From CAKSHC01 sp045594545 (GTDB taxonomy: Bacteria; Bacillota; Clostridia; Oscillospirales; UMGS1783), in NCBI GenBank assembly GCA_045594545.1, contig JAZNYQ010000110.1, positions 1-30,797 of the forward strand: a DNA stretch of 30,797 nucleotides, given 5' to 3'. A program made the translations under genes and the position numbers. Of the stretch, positions 23,743 through 30,797 are shown piece by piece. The notes beneath the pieces are model-generated. The model worked only from the letters and a program-made list of their open reading frames with translations. It searched no databases and was not told where the DNA came from. Every line of letters starts with the position of its first letter. The stretch's first letter is position 1.

Positions 23743-23770
23743 GGTGCCTGACATAGCAATGCCAGGCACC
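23743..23770. other. Intercistronic hairpin between symporter and GH2 genes
   Basis: An 8-bp perfect inverted repeat, GGTGCCTG (23743-23750) with CAGGCACC (23763-23770), has a 12-base loop and no U-tract on the minus strand. It looks more like an mRNA stabilising or processing element than a terminator, but partial termination is possible. Confidence 0.5.
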
Positions 23771-23784
23771 GAAACGTTGAAAGA

Positions 23785-25203
23785 TCAGGCTTTGGGTTCT
23801 TCGGTATCGCGGCCGAGGTCGGCATTCATTTTGGCGAGGGTCTTTTTATCGAGGTTATAGACCAAGCCGAGGCCGATGAACTGGAGGATGGCCGAGAAGA
23901 GGAAGGTGGCGGCTACGATGTAGCGCATATTGACGGCCACGTTCCACAGCTGGTTGCCTTCGTTGGCGCCCTCATAGCCGAAAGCGACCATGATAATAAG
24001 GACCAAAGAGGGCCCGATGCCCTGGGCGAGTTTGCGGAAGAAGGAGTGCAGCGAATAGACGGTGCCTTCTTCGCGGGTGCCGAATTTCCATTCATTATAA
24101 TCGATCGCGTCGCCCATCATGGCCCAAGACACGGTGGAATAGATACCCAGACCGAGGGAGAAGAAGAGCTGGCAGATGATATAGATGATCAGATCCAGAG
24201 CGGTGTTATTGGGTGTGATAATGAACAGGCCCAGACCGGCTACGATGGAAACGATGGAGCCGAAGGTGGCCAGTTCTTTTTTGCCGAACTTGGCAACGGC
24301 GTTACGGGCCAGCGGGGTAAACACCACAATGGGGATCATGGCAAAGAGCTGGACGATACCCGAGATTTGCACGTTCTTAAAATAGGACTGGAAGATGACG
24401 GTAACGGCGGTGGTAGCGCCCTGCATACCGATGAACATACCCATGGCGGCAATGGTGGCGCCGACGGCAGGACGGTTTTTCAGGAAGTTGCCGAATGCCT
24501 TGAAGACATTAAACTTGGGCATTTCTTCGCCGATTTCCGGAGTGGTATCGACGCGGATCTCGGTATTGCGGATCATGAACTGGAAGCAGAGGAAGCCGAG
24601 GATGCCCATGATGAGAGCGGCAATAAAGACGCGTTCGCCGATGAGGTTATTATTCTTGTCATAGATGAGGAACGGCAGGATGACCATCGGGAGCATATTG
24701 CCGAAGATGGAGCCGATGGAGCGCCAAGCCGAAAGGGAGGCTCTGTCCTTGACGTCGTTAGAAATGAGGGAGAGCAGAGAGCCGTAGGGCACGTTGGCGA
24801 TGGTATAGAAAGCGTCCCATACGACATAGCCGGCGATGAAGATGATGAACTTGGCCCAGACAGGAGCGTTGGGGAAAGGCAGGAAGCAGCAGGCGCCGCC
24901 AACGATGAGCCCGATGGAGCCGGCAAATATGTAGGCCAAGAATTTGTTGCGTTTATAGGTGCGACGGTCGGCGTCGATAATCGAGCCGATGAGGGGGTCG
25001 TTGATCGCATCCCACACCTGAACGATGATGAGAAGAAGCGCGTACCACAGGTCCATACCCATAAACTGTGTCCAGAAGATGGACATGGTGCCTTTGAGTG
25101 CAAAACTCATGTTGCATCCAAGGTCACCGGCGGCATAGGCGATGCTGTCGCGAATGCCAAACTTGCGATGCCCGGTAGCATCGACTTTGGGTGCTTTTTT
25201 CAT
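23785..25203 (-). CDS. GPH-family sugar:cation symporter
   Basis: 472 residues with about 12 hydrophobic segments. The glycoside-pentoside-hexuronide family is indicated by AYAAGDLGCNM near the start, VQVWDAINDPLIGSIIDADRRTYKRNKF, ANVPYGSLLSLIS and GDAIDYNEWKFGTREEGTVYS. The family imports sugars or glycosides with Na+ or H+. There is no C-terminal EIIA-like domain, so it is not regulated by phosphorylation in the way of LacS. It is the first gene of a two-gene unit with the GH2 enzyme, consistent with uptake and hydrolysis of a beta-galactoside. The ATG at 25203 follows AAGGAG; the promoter is at 25257-25285. Confidence 0.9.
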   Translation of the reverse strand: MKKAPKVDATGHRKFGIRDSIAYAAGDLGCNMSFALKGTMSIFWTQFMGMDLWYALLLIIVQVWDAINDPLIGSIIDADRRTYKRNKFLAYIFAGSIGLIVGGACCFLPFPNAPVWAKFIIFIAGYVVWDAFYTIANVPYGSLLSLISNDVKDRASLSAWRSIGSIFGNMLPMVILPFLIYDKNNNLIGERVFIAALIMGILGFLCFQFMIRNTEIRVDTTPEIGEEMPKFNVFKAFGNFLKNRPAVGATIAAMGMFIGMQGATTAVTVIFQSYFKNVQISGIVQLFAMIPIVVFTPLARNAVAKFGKKELATFGSIVSIVAGLGLFIITPNNTALDLIIYIICQLFFSLGLGIYSTVSWAMMGDAIDYNEWKFGTREEGTVYSLHSFFRKLAQGIGPSLVLIIMVAFGYEGANEGNQLWNVAVNMRYIVAATFLFSAILQFIGLGLVYNLDKKTLAKMNADLGRDTEEPKA

Positions 25204-25256
25204 AGCGAGAACTCCTTAAAATAAAATATTTTTTGGGGTTATGCTATCTGTAGTGT

Positions 25257-25285
25257 ATCATAAAGAATAAAAAAAGACAACTCAA
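25257..25285 (-). promoter_or_regulatory. Promoter of the symporter-GH2 operon
   Basis: On the minus strand: TTGAGT (25280-25285), 17-base spacer, TATGAT (25257-25262), about 50 bases before the ATG. Confidence 0.6.
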
Positions 25286-25306
25286 TTTGTTAACATTTTT
25301 TGAATT

Positions 25307-25319
25307 GGAACAATGTTCC
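25307..25319. promoter_or_regulatory. Operator-like palindrome GGAACAATGTTCC
   Basis: A perfect 13-base dyad is centred about 60 bases upstream of the predicted start site, a position fitting an activator rather than a repressor. No dedicated regulator gene is adjacent. Confidence 0.45.
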
Positions 25320-25346
25320 TTTTTCATAATAAATTAGTAAAAAAGA

Positions 25347-25368
25347 GACTTTGCAAAAAAGCAAAGTC
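25347..25368 (-). terminator. Terminator after the DUF805 gene
   Basis: The stem GACTTTGC / GCAAAGTC (25347-25354 with 25361-25368) has an A-rich loop and is followed on the minus strand by TCTTTTTTAC. It ends the transcription unit coming from the right. Confidence 0.8.
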
Positions 25369-25382
25369 GCCAGTAAAAAGAT

Positions 25383-25925
25383 TTACTTTCTTAAATCTAT
25401 CCCAAAAAACGCTAATACATCACGCCAATTAATAATTCCGTAGATAATCAAAGATAAAGAATTGATTATCAGTCCGGATATGGGCAAGTAGGGCAAAGCC
25501 GAGGGGTCATCGTATATGAGAATACCCAAAAACCCACCGTAAAGGAATAAGCCAAAGCCTAGAGCAAGAAGTTTACCCAAAATGCCCCTACCTTTATCGA
25601 TAGAACGGACAGAGGGAAAAATACCAACAAAAAGCCCGCTTATGATGGGGATTACAAGGACGAGGTAGATTGTAGTAACAACATGGAATCCAGCGTCGTT
25701 AGCTCGCCTGAAATAAGCAGATATGACAGGAAGATGTATGATAACAAGATAAGGAATGACAATAAGGATATTGGTGGTAAAATTCCTTAATATGAGCGCA
25801 TAAGGAACAACAAATACATACATGGCAATCAGATTAGTAATTAGGGCTAACCAATAGCTTTTCCTAGTCATCTTGCCTTTGTAGTTAAATGTATTTTTCC
25901 ATAGTTCAAACCAGGCATTAATCAT
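25383..25925 (-). CDS. DUF805 family membrane protein
   Basis: 180 residues with about four membrane segments. The opening MINAWFELWKNTFNYKGKMTRKSYW and YFRRANDAGFH are the two DUF805 signatures. The family is a small inner-membrane protein of unknown function. It starts 24 bases after the lipoprotein gene with GAAGG nine bases before the ATG, so it is probably co-transcribed with it. Confidence 0.85.
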   Translation of the reverse strand: MINAWFELWKNTFNYKGKMTRKSYWLALITNLIAMYVFVVPYALILRNFTTNILIVIPYLVIIHLPVISAYFRRANDAGFHVVTTIYLVLVIPIISGLFVGIFPSVRSIDKGRGILGKLLALGFGLFLYGGFLGILIYDDPSALPYLPISGLIINSLSLIIYGIINWRDVLAFFGIDLRK

Positions 25926-25949
25926 ATAATATTATACCTTCAGTATGTG

Positions 25950-26594
25950 TTAGTTGACTTTAGTGAAAATCAACGGATATAAATTCATCTCTTCCGCATC
26001 TACAGAATCATCGCCGAAGGAAGCTAAAAGGGTTAATGAATTGTCCGAAATCTCATAGGTTTCATATACATCCTCATCAATGGCGGTATCTAAGCTGGCC
26101 GAGCGAAAGAGCTTTCCATTTTTGACTTCAAAAGTACCCTCCGAGGCAAATCCATCCATGATTTCTGAGAAAACGTCATCACCAAAGGCTTCCTCAACCA
26201 GAGAGTCCATGTCCACACCGGTATCCTCTAAAACTTCATCCACAGACAACAACAGTCCCGAGGCGGCAATATAATCTTTAAAATACTCAGTAAAGCCTTT
26301 TTTGAGGTCTTTTTTGACATCTTCAAAGGCTTTCTCGGCCTGATCTTCGTCGGCAAACATGCGACATGTGCCGTCGTCATTAAATGTCATTTTGATAACA
26401 AGCGAGAAATCATCAACCTCTAAGTAATCGGCCATTTCCGGATCTTCGTCAAAGCTTTTATTCAGAAAATCCGACATATCAATAGTGGTTTCCCATGTGC
26501 CGATAAATTTTTTCTGTTCCCCGCATCCGGTTAGGGAAAGTATTAAAACCAATGCTACAATAAGGCTTAAGACGGACGTTATTTTTTTCTTCAT
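25950..26594 (-). CDS. Predicted lipoprotein, acidic, unknown function
   Basis: 214 residues. A lipoprotein signal (MKKKITSVLSLIVALVLILSL followed by lipobox LTGC) is cleaved before the cysteine near residue 24. The mature protein begins GEQKKFIGTWETTID and is strongly acidic, with blocks such as DEDPEMADYLEVDDF. The KFIGTWE opening recalls lipocalin-like surface lipoproteins, but no family is certain. Ribosome binding site GGAG is upstream. It precedes the DUF805 gene. Confidence 0.75.
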   Translation of the reverse strand: MKKKITSVLSLIVALVLILSLTGCGEQKKFIGTWETTIDMSDFLNKSFDEDPEMADYLEVDDFSLVIKMTFNDDGTCRMFADEDQAEKAFEDVKKDLKKGFTEYFKDYIAASGLLLSVDEVLEDTGVDMDSLVEEAFGDDVFSEIMDGFASEGTFEVKNGKLFRSASLDTAIDEDVYETYEISDNSLTLLASFGDDSVDAEEMNLYPLIFTKVN

Positions 26595-26763
26595 TTTTAT
26601 TTCTCCTATTCTTATTCGTTTGTATATTTATATTCTTCGCCCTGAAAAAACGGGGATATTTCTCGTGACTCACAAATAAAAGGCTCAGCGGCAAAGAATG
26701 CTTGTTGTTTGCTTGTATCCATGAAGTCATAGACATTCATAAATTATAGTGGTATCCCGTTGG

Positions 26764-27864
26764 TTAAGATAGTTGCCACAACCCGTGAATGGAAAAAGAA
26801 TCAGTATTGTTTATGCCGTCGATATCCATATTGATATGGATGCTATTGTCAAAAGAAATAAGGGAGGCATCAATCTTATAGGTGCTGTCCAAATATGTTC
26901 CCGTACCGTCAGTGGTATATCTATTTGTTTCTTCATTAAGTTGAAGGGAAAGACGAGCAATTTCTACCTTTTCACGTAATCCGAACAAAACTACAAGTTC
27001 TTTAGATTCGGTAATCTCAAAGGAATATGAATTCTCTTCTTTTAAATAGGTACCGGCCATAAGTTCGGTTGATGGAGATATGACCTTCCCGTTAAATTTT
27101 ATAGATTCCTTATTGAAAAGGGTACAGATTACTGTGGTAATATTTTCTTCTGTACATATGCTCTTATAAAACATAGCGGAGTCTGTTTTTTGAGGATCTT
27201 TACAAAGGCCTCCGTAAAAATTGTCTTCACCGGACAGGGAAAGGTTAAAATACTTCATTTCTCCTTTGATTTCTAATTCTTCCAGGGAGTCAGCACAAAA
27301 ATCGGTGGAATGAAATTCATTCATGGTGCTGGGGATGCTTATTTTCTTAACACTTTTTGTGAAGGAAAAAGCAGAGGTTCCTACAAACTCAATGCTTTCA
27401 GGAATGATAATTTCTTCTAATGCTTCGTCCGAGGTAAAGGCTCCTTTTTCTATTGTTTTCAAGCCGTTGGGTAAGGAAGCTTTTTTTAAGTTGCGGCAAT
27501 AGGCAACTGCAGATTCGCCTATTGTTTCCAGTCCTTTGCCAAAATCAATTTCTAAAATACTGTCGTTGTATGCAAAGGCAAAATCTTCCAAGATTTTTAC
27601 GGTGTCAGGTAAAGTGATTTTTGTGATTCCCTCATTGTTTCTGATAATTTCTTTGCCTACCGAAACAACGGTATTATCTCCGTTTTTTTCAGGGACAATA
27701 ATTTCGGTGTCGGTACAAGACCCCAATCCAATCCATGTGCACGTTCCGTCACCGTTGGATTGGAATTCAAGACCGACGCTTGCCTTTTTGCCGCAAGCGG
27801 AAAGGGTAAACAGTAGTGAGGCAGTTAATGCCAAAAGCATGACCAGTGAAATTATTTTCTTCAT
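26764..27864 (-). CDS. Leucine-rich-repeat (BspA-like) lipoprotein
   Basis: 366 residues. The signal ends in lipobox LSAC (Cys24). Residues about 70-200 are BspA/LRR_5-type repeats, visible as recurring units such as ITKITLPDTVKILEDFAFAYN, LKKASLPNGLKTIEKGAF and LEEIIIPESIEFVGTSAF. The C-terminal 150 residues are non-repeat. Such proteins are displayed outside the membrane; the partner is unknown. It follows the GLUG-like lipoprotein by about 40 bases with GGAGAG before the ATG. Confidence 0.82.
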   Translation of the reverse strand: MKKIISLVMLLALTASLLFTLSACGKKASVGLEFQSNGDGTCTWIGLGSCTDTEIIVPEKNGDNTVVSVGKEIIRNNEGITKITLPDTVKILEDFAFAYNDSILEIDFGKGLETIGESAVAYCRNLKKASLPNGLKTIEKGAFTSDEALEEIIIPESIEFVGTSAFSFTKSVKKISIPSTMNEFHSTDFCADSLEELEIKGEMKYFNLSLSGEDNFYGGLCKDPQKTDSAMFYKSICTEENITTVICTLFNKESIKFNGKVISPSTELMAGTYLKEENSYSFEITESKELVVLFGLREKVEIARLSLQLNEETNRYTTDGTGTYLDSTYKIDASLISFDNSIHINMDIDGINNTDSFSIHGLWQLS

Positions 27865-27906
27865 TTTTAACTCTCCTTTTCATGTTTATCTTGTAAAATT
27901 AAGAAA

Positions 27907-29244
27907 TCAATTGTCAAAGTATTCTGAAAAGCGTTTTTTCGCTTCTACTAAGGATATTTCTTTGTTTTTATAATTTTCTGGATACATTCCATCTTTTCCA
28001 TCCATAGAGAGAGCACTTTCGTTATAATCAGAATTATCTATGCAAATGCAATCTTTTATATATATTTTATCTGTTTCAGAATGAGCGATCAATGAACCAG
28101 CGTCCTCAAAATCTCCGCATATTTCCCCAAAACTATAGCAAGTATACATACTCAAACTACTGTTGTGCAACTCGCCAATAATACCGGCAGCCTTGTGCCC
28201 TAGATCATAAGTAGGATAAACCCGACCTTCTTTTTTTGAGATCTCTATTTTACCAGCATTAATACAGTCGCTTACAACAAACGTTTTATCATAATGACCT
28301 TCTTTAGTTGTTGCAACTATTCCACTTGCGATCACAGAACCTGTAATATCTCCAAAATTTGTGCACATATCAATAGTTACATTAGGTGTGATTTCGCCTA
28401 CTATACCACCACAAACTCCTTGGTATTCTATCCAGTGCGCATCGTCTTTTTCTGTGTAAGCATAAGCATAAATTTCCGCATTATTAACACAACCAGAAAT
28501 ACTTCCTGTATTCTTCTCATGTTTCATTAAACCAACAATACCGCCACAAACCACACTTATATAACCTTCACCGGTTTCGTTGGTATTATAAAGAACAGAA
28601 ATATCATTAGTACATGAGCTGATCATTGAATTCTGCGCATATCCAACCATACCGCCGATATAAAAATCCCCAACAGTATCTTCATGCAGCCCTTTTATAG
28701 ATATATATCCGGTTGCGCTACAACCCATTATTGAGCCCTTTACAGTATTTGCAATGGAACCAAGATAATAATCATAGTAAGCACGTTCGTCATGTGAGCT
28801 GTCAAATTCAATTTCTACATTTTCTAATATAAGTCCGGAGATTTCTTTGCATTTATCAAACAACCCCGATTTTTGAGAGCGCAGATTGGAAATAATGTGC
28901 CCGTTTCCGTTAAAGTGCGCATCGTTTGATAGGCCTGCCCAATTTGAATAAGAAGATAAGTCTAAATCTTCCATCAAAATGTAATTCATTGCCGTGTTGG
29001 ACTCGATTCTGAGCAGATCCTCGATCGTATAAATGCCGACATATCCATCGGGCACTTCGGTGATAGGAGTGATTGTATATGCGCCAGGCACAGGACCTTC
29101 ATCCAATTCTATGTTATCAGTGTAGTTGCTTTTATCTGTTGGCTTCTGTCCCACATGTTGTGATGGGTTAAGGGGCGTTATGCTGCAAGCACACAAGGAA
29201 AATAAAATGGTTGATACTGTAAAAAGTACGGCTAAATTTTTCAT
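27907..29244 (-). CDS. Predicted lipoprotein with GLUG-like beta-helix repeats
   Basis: 445 residues. A signal peptide with a C-A-C lipobox (SLCAC) is followed by a low-complexity linker, then DLLRIESNTAMNYILMEDLDL, and repeated GGxVG-type units (YIGGMVGYAQNSMISSCTN, GGIVGLMKHEKN, GGIVGEITPN, AAGIIGELHNSS) that resemble GLUG repeats of surface proteins and usually form a parallel beta helix. The gene is markedly AT-rich compared with the replication genes. The ribosome binding site is weak. Role unknown; probably surface-exposed adhesion or carbohydrate-related (inference). Confidence 0.75.
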   Translation of the reverse strand: MKNLAVLFTVSTILFSLCACSITPLNPSQHVGQKPTDKSNYTDNIELDEGPVPGAYTITPITEVPDGYVGIYTIEDLLRIESNTAMNYILMEDLDLSSYSNWAGLSNDAHFNGNGHIISNLRSQKSGLFDKCKEISGLILENVEIEFDSSHDERAYYDYYLGSIANTVKGSIMGCSATGYISIKGLHEDTVGDFYIGGMVGYAQNSMISSCTNDISVLYNTNETGEGYISVVCGGIVGLMKHEKNTGSISGCVNNAEIYAYAYTEKDDAHWIEYQGVCGGIVGEITPNVTIDMCTNFGDITGSVIASGIVATTKEGHYDKTFVVSDCINAGKIEISKKEGRVYPTYDLGHKAAGIIGELHNSSLSMYTCYSFGEICGDFEDAGSLIAHSETDKIYIKDCICIDNSDYNESALSMDGKDGMYPENYKNKEISLVEAKKRFSEYFDN

Positions 29245-29294
29245 AAAAACTTATACACATCCTTTGTTATGGCGTGAGGAGAGATCCTCTCGAT

Positions 29295-30176
29295 TTAACT
29301 TTTTAAAAGCTCTTTCTTTTTTGTGTCAAATTCATCTTGGGTAATAATGCCACCGTCTAATAGCTCTTTATATTCTTTTAATTGTTGTGGTATAGAGTTC
29401 AATGGTTCAGGTTTAGTAAAAATCGACGGTGCGACCTGTTCTTTTTCTTTTTGCTTTAATAATACTAATTGCTGTTGAAAATCTCTGGATTCCTGTTGAG
29501 TAATCCAGCCCATGTCAAAGGCAATGCCGCCGCCTGCATAGGAAATTTCAAAAACGGAATAGGTGGTTTTCCTGTGCCAATATAAGAAAAACAGTCCAAT
29601 TAAACCCGGAATCAAGAATATGAGGAGGGCAATCATCACATCAGAGAAATCATCGGTCATCGTCTGTCCTGTGGCTGCACAGGCAAACGCAATGAGCAGC
29701 AAATGACCAACACAAGCACCGGAAACAATTAATAATATTCGACCAAGAATTCTAGCCCATCTGGAACTGTTATGTATATATCCAGTCCCTGTAACATCTT
29801 TTAGATCGACCGTTTTTTCTTCGGTTTTGGAATAAAACCCTTTGCCTTTGCGAATCAGGCATTTACCCTTAAAATAGACTCGTTTATCGGATAAAATAGC
29901 AAAGCCGTTACCTAATACGCCGGTGGAGATAAACGTTTGCAAAAAATTATTACATAAAATACTTTTTATGTTCTCAGTCGGGTCGATCAATAGTGCTTTT
30001 GCTTTTTCAATATTTGAATCGTCTATCTTACATTTGGTAAGATGGGGGGAGAAAATAGGCGGAGCATCCATCGGCGTGTCCATTGGCAGCAGAGGGGGCT
30101 GGTTTTGTCTGACTCCACACCAAATACAAAAGGCCGAACCGTCCTCCAATTGCTTTCCGCAATTCATACAATACAC
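29295..30176 (-). CDS. Zinc-ribbon membrane protein with C-terminal SHOCT domain (GTG start)
   Basis: 293 residues if the GTG at 30176 is the start, giving MYCMNCGKQLEDGSAFCIWCGVRQ: a two-CxxC zinc ribbon. That GTG is eight bases after AGGAAG, whereas the GTG at 30185 abuts it and the ATG at 30167 is 18 bases away. A PH-like middle region (TGVLGNGFAILSDKRVYFKGK) precedes two membrane segments (about 150-210). A SHOCT motif (QLKEYKELLDGGIITQDEFDTKKKELL) ends the protein. The family is common but uncharacterised. Promoter at 30251-30278. Confidence 0.78.
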   Translation of the reverse strand: MYCMNCGKQLEDGSAFCIWCGVRQNQPPLLPMDTPMDAPPIFSPHLTKCKIDDSNIEKAKALLIDPTENIKSILCNNFLQTFISTGVLGNGFAILSDKRVYFKGKCLIRKGKGFYSKTEEKTVDLKDVTGTGYIHNSSRWARILGRILLIVSGACVGHLLLIAFACAATGQTMTDDFSDVMIALLIFLIPGLIGLFFLYWHRKTTYSVFEISYAGGGIAFDMGWITQQESRDFQQQLVLLKQKEKEQVAPSIFTKPEPLNSIPQQLKEYKELLDGGIITQDEFDTKKKELLKS

Positions 30177-30244
30177 ACAAATCACTTCCTATTAAGAAAT
30201 TTCTATATGCTGACATAGCTGAAGACCAATACTGTTAGTCCTTA

Positions 30245-30306
30245 CCTAACATTATATACAAAAAGGGACAAAAGTCAAGTGTAAATCGTTAGTTAACGCC
30301 TAACAT
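30245..30306. repeat. CCTAACAT direct repeats in the divergent intergenic region
   Basis: CCTAACAT occurs at 30245-30252 and 30299-30306. The reverse core GTTAGG recurs just before the small XRE gene (30335-30340), and CGTTA-GT-TAACG (30287-30298) is an additional dyad. The pattern suggests regulator binding, but it is read by eye only. Confidence 0.4.
30251..30278 (-). promoter_or_regulatory. Promoter of the zinc-ribbon/SHOCT gene
   Basis: On the minus strand: TTGACT (30273-30278), 16-base spacer, perfect TATAAT (30251-30256). The -10 overlaps the last bases of a CCTAACAT repeat (30245-30252). Confidence 0.7.
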
Positions 30307-30352
30307 ACAAAGAGAGAAAAGTTTGATAAAATTTTGTTAGGTGGTGACTAAT

Positions 30353-30604
30353 ATGGGGGCAATTCATAAACATATTGAATTTGACACGGATATTTATGGC
30401 ACGATTCGACAGAATATAAAACATTACCGAAAAGAAAAAGGAATGACCTCCGCTGAATTGGCGGAGGCCACCGGATTGTCTCACGATTTCATAAGGCAAT
30501 TGCAAAGTAATAGTAAAAAGACCTATAATTTTTCAGTAGAAACCTTTTATAAAATCTCAGTGGTTTTAGATGTGAGCATGGATGCGTTGATTAAGAAACT
30601 ATAA
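30353..30604 (+). CDS. Small XRE-family DNA-binding protein
   Basis: 83 residues, MGAIHKHIEFDTDIYGTIRQN followed by an XRE helix-turn-helix (MTSAELAEATGLSHDFIRQLQS) and VETFYKISVVLDVSMDALIKKL. It is essentially a lone DNA-binding domain. The ATG at 30353 follows AGGTGG by eight bases; two in-frame GTG codons just upstream overlap that site and are not preferred. It diverges from the zinc-ribbon gene, with shared CCTAAC repeats between them, so it may control both (inference). Confidence 0.78.
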   Translation: MGAIHKHIEFDTDIYGTIRQNIKHYRKEKGMTSAELAEATGLSHDFIRQLQSNSKKTYNFSVETFYKISVVLDVSMDALIKKL

Positions 30605-30720
30605 AACACAAAATGCATTGAATGGGTGGCGTAGGACTCGAAGGTGCTGCGCACCCCCTTTTGCGGTGCCCGAAAAAATGGTCGGTTGCAAAGGGAATAG
30701 TGAAGAGTGAAGAGGTAATA
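30605..30720. other. Intergenic remnant with tRNA-3'-end-like pieces
   Basis: This stretch has no gene. It contains TGGCG (30627-30631), GGACTCGAA (30634-30642) and CGCACC (30650-30655) in the same order as in the tRNA gene at 30757-30797, but the implied T stem cannot pair. A small GGTGC/GCACC hairpin lies at 30643-30655, and a short AGTGAAG tandem repeat at 30699-30712. Confidence 0.35.
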
Positions 30721-30723
30721 AGT

Positions 30724-30757
30724 AAAAATTCTGAATGCAAATGCATTCAGAATTTTT
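30724..30757 (-). terminator. Terminator after the tRNA gene
   Basis: A perfect 15-bp AT-rich stem (30724-30738 with 30743-30757) has an AAAT loop, directly following the CCA end of the tRNA gene on the minus strand. Confidence 0.85.
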
Positions 30758-30797
30758 GGCGGAGAAGGAGGGACTCGAACCCTCGCACCGGGGTTTA
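30757..30797 (-). tRNA. tRNA, 3' part only, probably tRNA-Ser (cut by window edge)
   Basis: Read on the minus strand, the end is a T arm GAGGG-TTCGAGT-CCCTC, acceptor strand CTTCTCC, discriminator G and encoded CCA. The CGGTGC just before the T arm looks like the end of a long variable arm, and the implied GGAGAAG acceptor plus G73 fit tRNA-Ser. The anticodon lies outside the window, so the isoacceptor is not known. Confidence 0.75.

Noticed and set aside
24046..25224. Plus-strand frame opposite the symporter (392 codons)
   Set aside because: Antisense to a 12-segment transporter; very Asp/Glu/Gly-rich translation expected from reverse-read membrane codons.
26479..26736. 85-codon minus-strand frame upstream of the acidic lipoprotein
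   Set aside because: It overlaps the lipoprotein start in another frame, has no signal, domain or ribosome binding site.
1..30797. CRISPR arrays, insertion sequences, rRNA genes, further parS sites
   Set aside because: No spaced repeats, transposase, rRNA sequence or additional CACGTG-core palindrome was found by reading the window.

Overview
The window looks like the chromosome-origin region of a Clostridia-type Bacillota genome. Evidence for this: the order dnaA-oriC-dnaN-recF-remB-gyrB-gyrA, a parA/parB system with an extra Noc-like ParB, strong AGGAGG-type ribosome binding sites, a NusG-domain-II/Gx membrane pair, and a GPH sugar symporter next to a GH2 beta-galactosidase. The last pair suggests a fermentative, probably gut-associated organism. 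Species cannot be named from this sequence alone.

Layout, left to right. Positions 1-4328 (minus strand): a DUF1846 gene cut by the window edge, lplA, serS, parB and parA. Positions 4403-5283: a Noc-like ParB paralogue on the plus strand, bracketed by two identical palindromic parS sites. Positions 5302-9241 (minus): rsmG, mnmG and mnmE. Positions 9320-9517: a small orphan gene with its own promoter and terminator. Positions 9691-16568 (minus): gyrA, gyrB, remB, recF and dnaN, tightly packed, recF being joined to each neighbour by a one-base stop/start overlap. Positions 16569-16911: a 343-bp gene-free oriC with about seven same-orientation DnaA boxes, a polypurine tract and a DnaA-trio-like element. 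Positions 16912-18237: dnaA, with a recognisable promoter at 18362-18390.

Right of dnaA the content becomes accessory. There is a GNAT gene on the plus strand, then a minus-strand group (membrane-anchored XRE regulator, second GNAT, NusG-II lipid/membrane protein, Gx membrane protein). Next comes a GH2 beta-galactosidase with its GPH symporter. A visibly AT-richer block (about 25.2-30.7 kb) follows, with a DUF805 protein, three predicted lipoproteins, a zinc-ribbon/SHOCT membrane protein and a small XRE regulator. The window ends inside the 3' part of a tRNA gene, most likely tRNA-Ser.

Working together: dnaA, dnaN, recF and gyrAB start and sustain replication. ParA, ParB, the Noc-like protein and the parS sites organise and segregate the origin. 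MnmE/MnmG make the tRNA wobble-uridine modification, and RsmG methylates 16S rRNA. Compared with the Bacillus order, the mnmE-parB cluster lies on the dnaN/gyrA side of the origin, rpmH-rnpA-yidC-jag are not beside dnaA, yaaA is missing between dnaN and recF, and most genes right of dnaA point toward the origin (lagging strand). The most interesting points are the inverted parS-bracketed Noc-like gene, the compact oriC, the rearranged origin neighbourhood and the isolated NusG-II/Gx pair.
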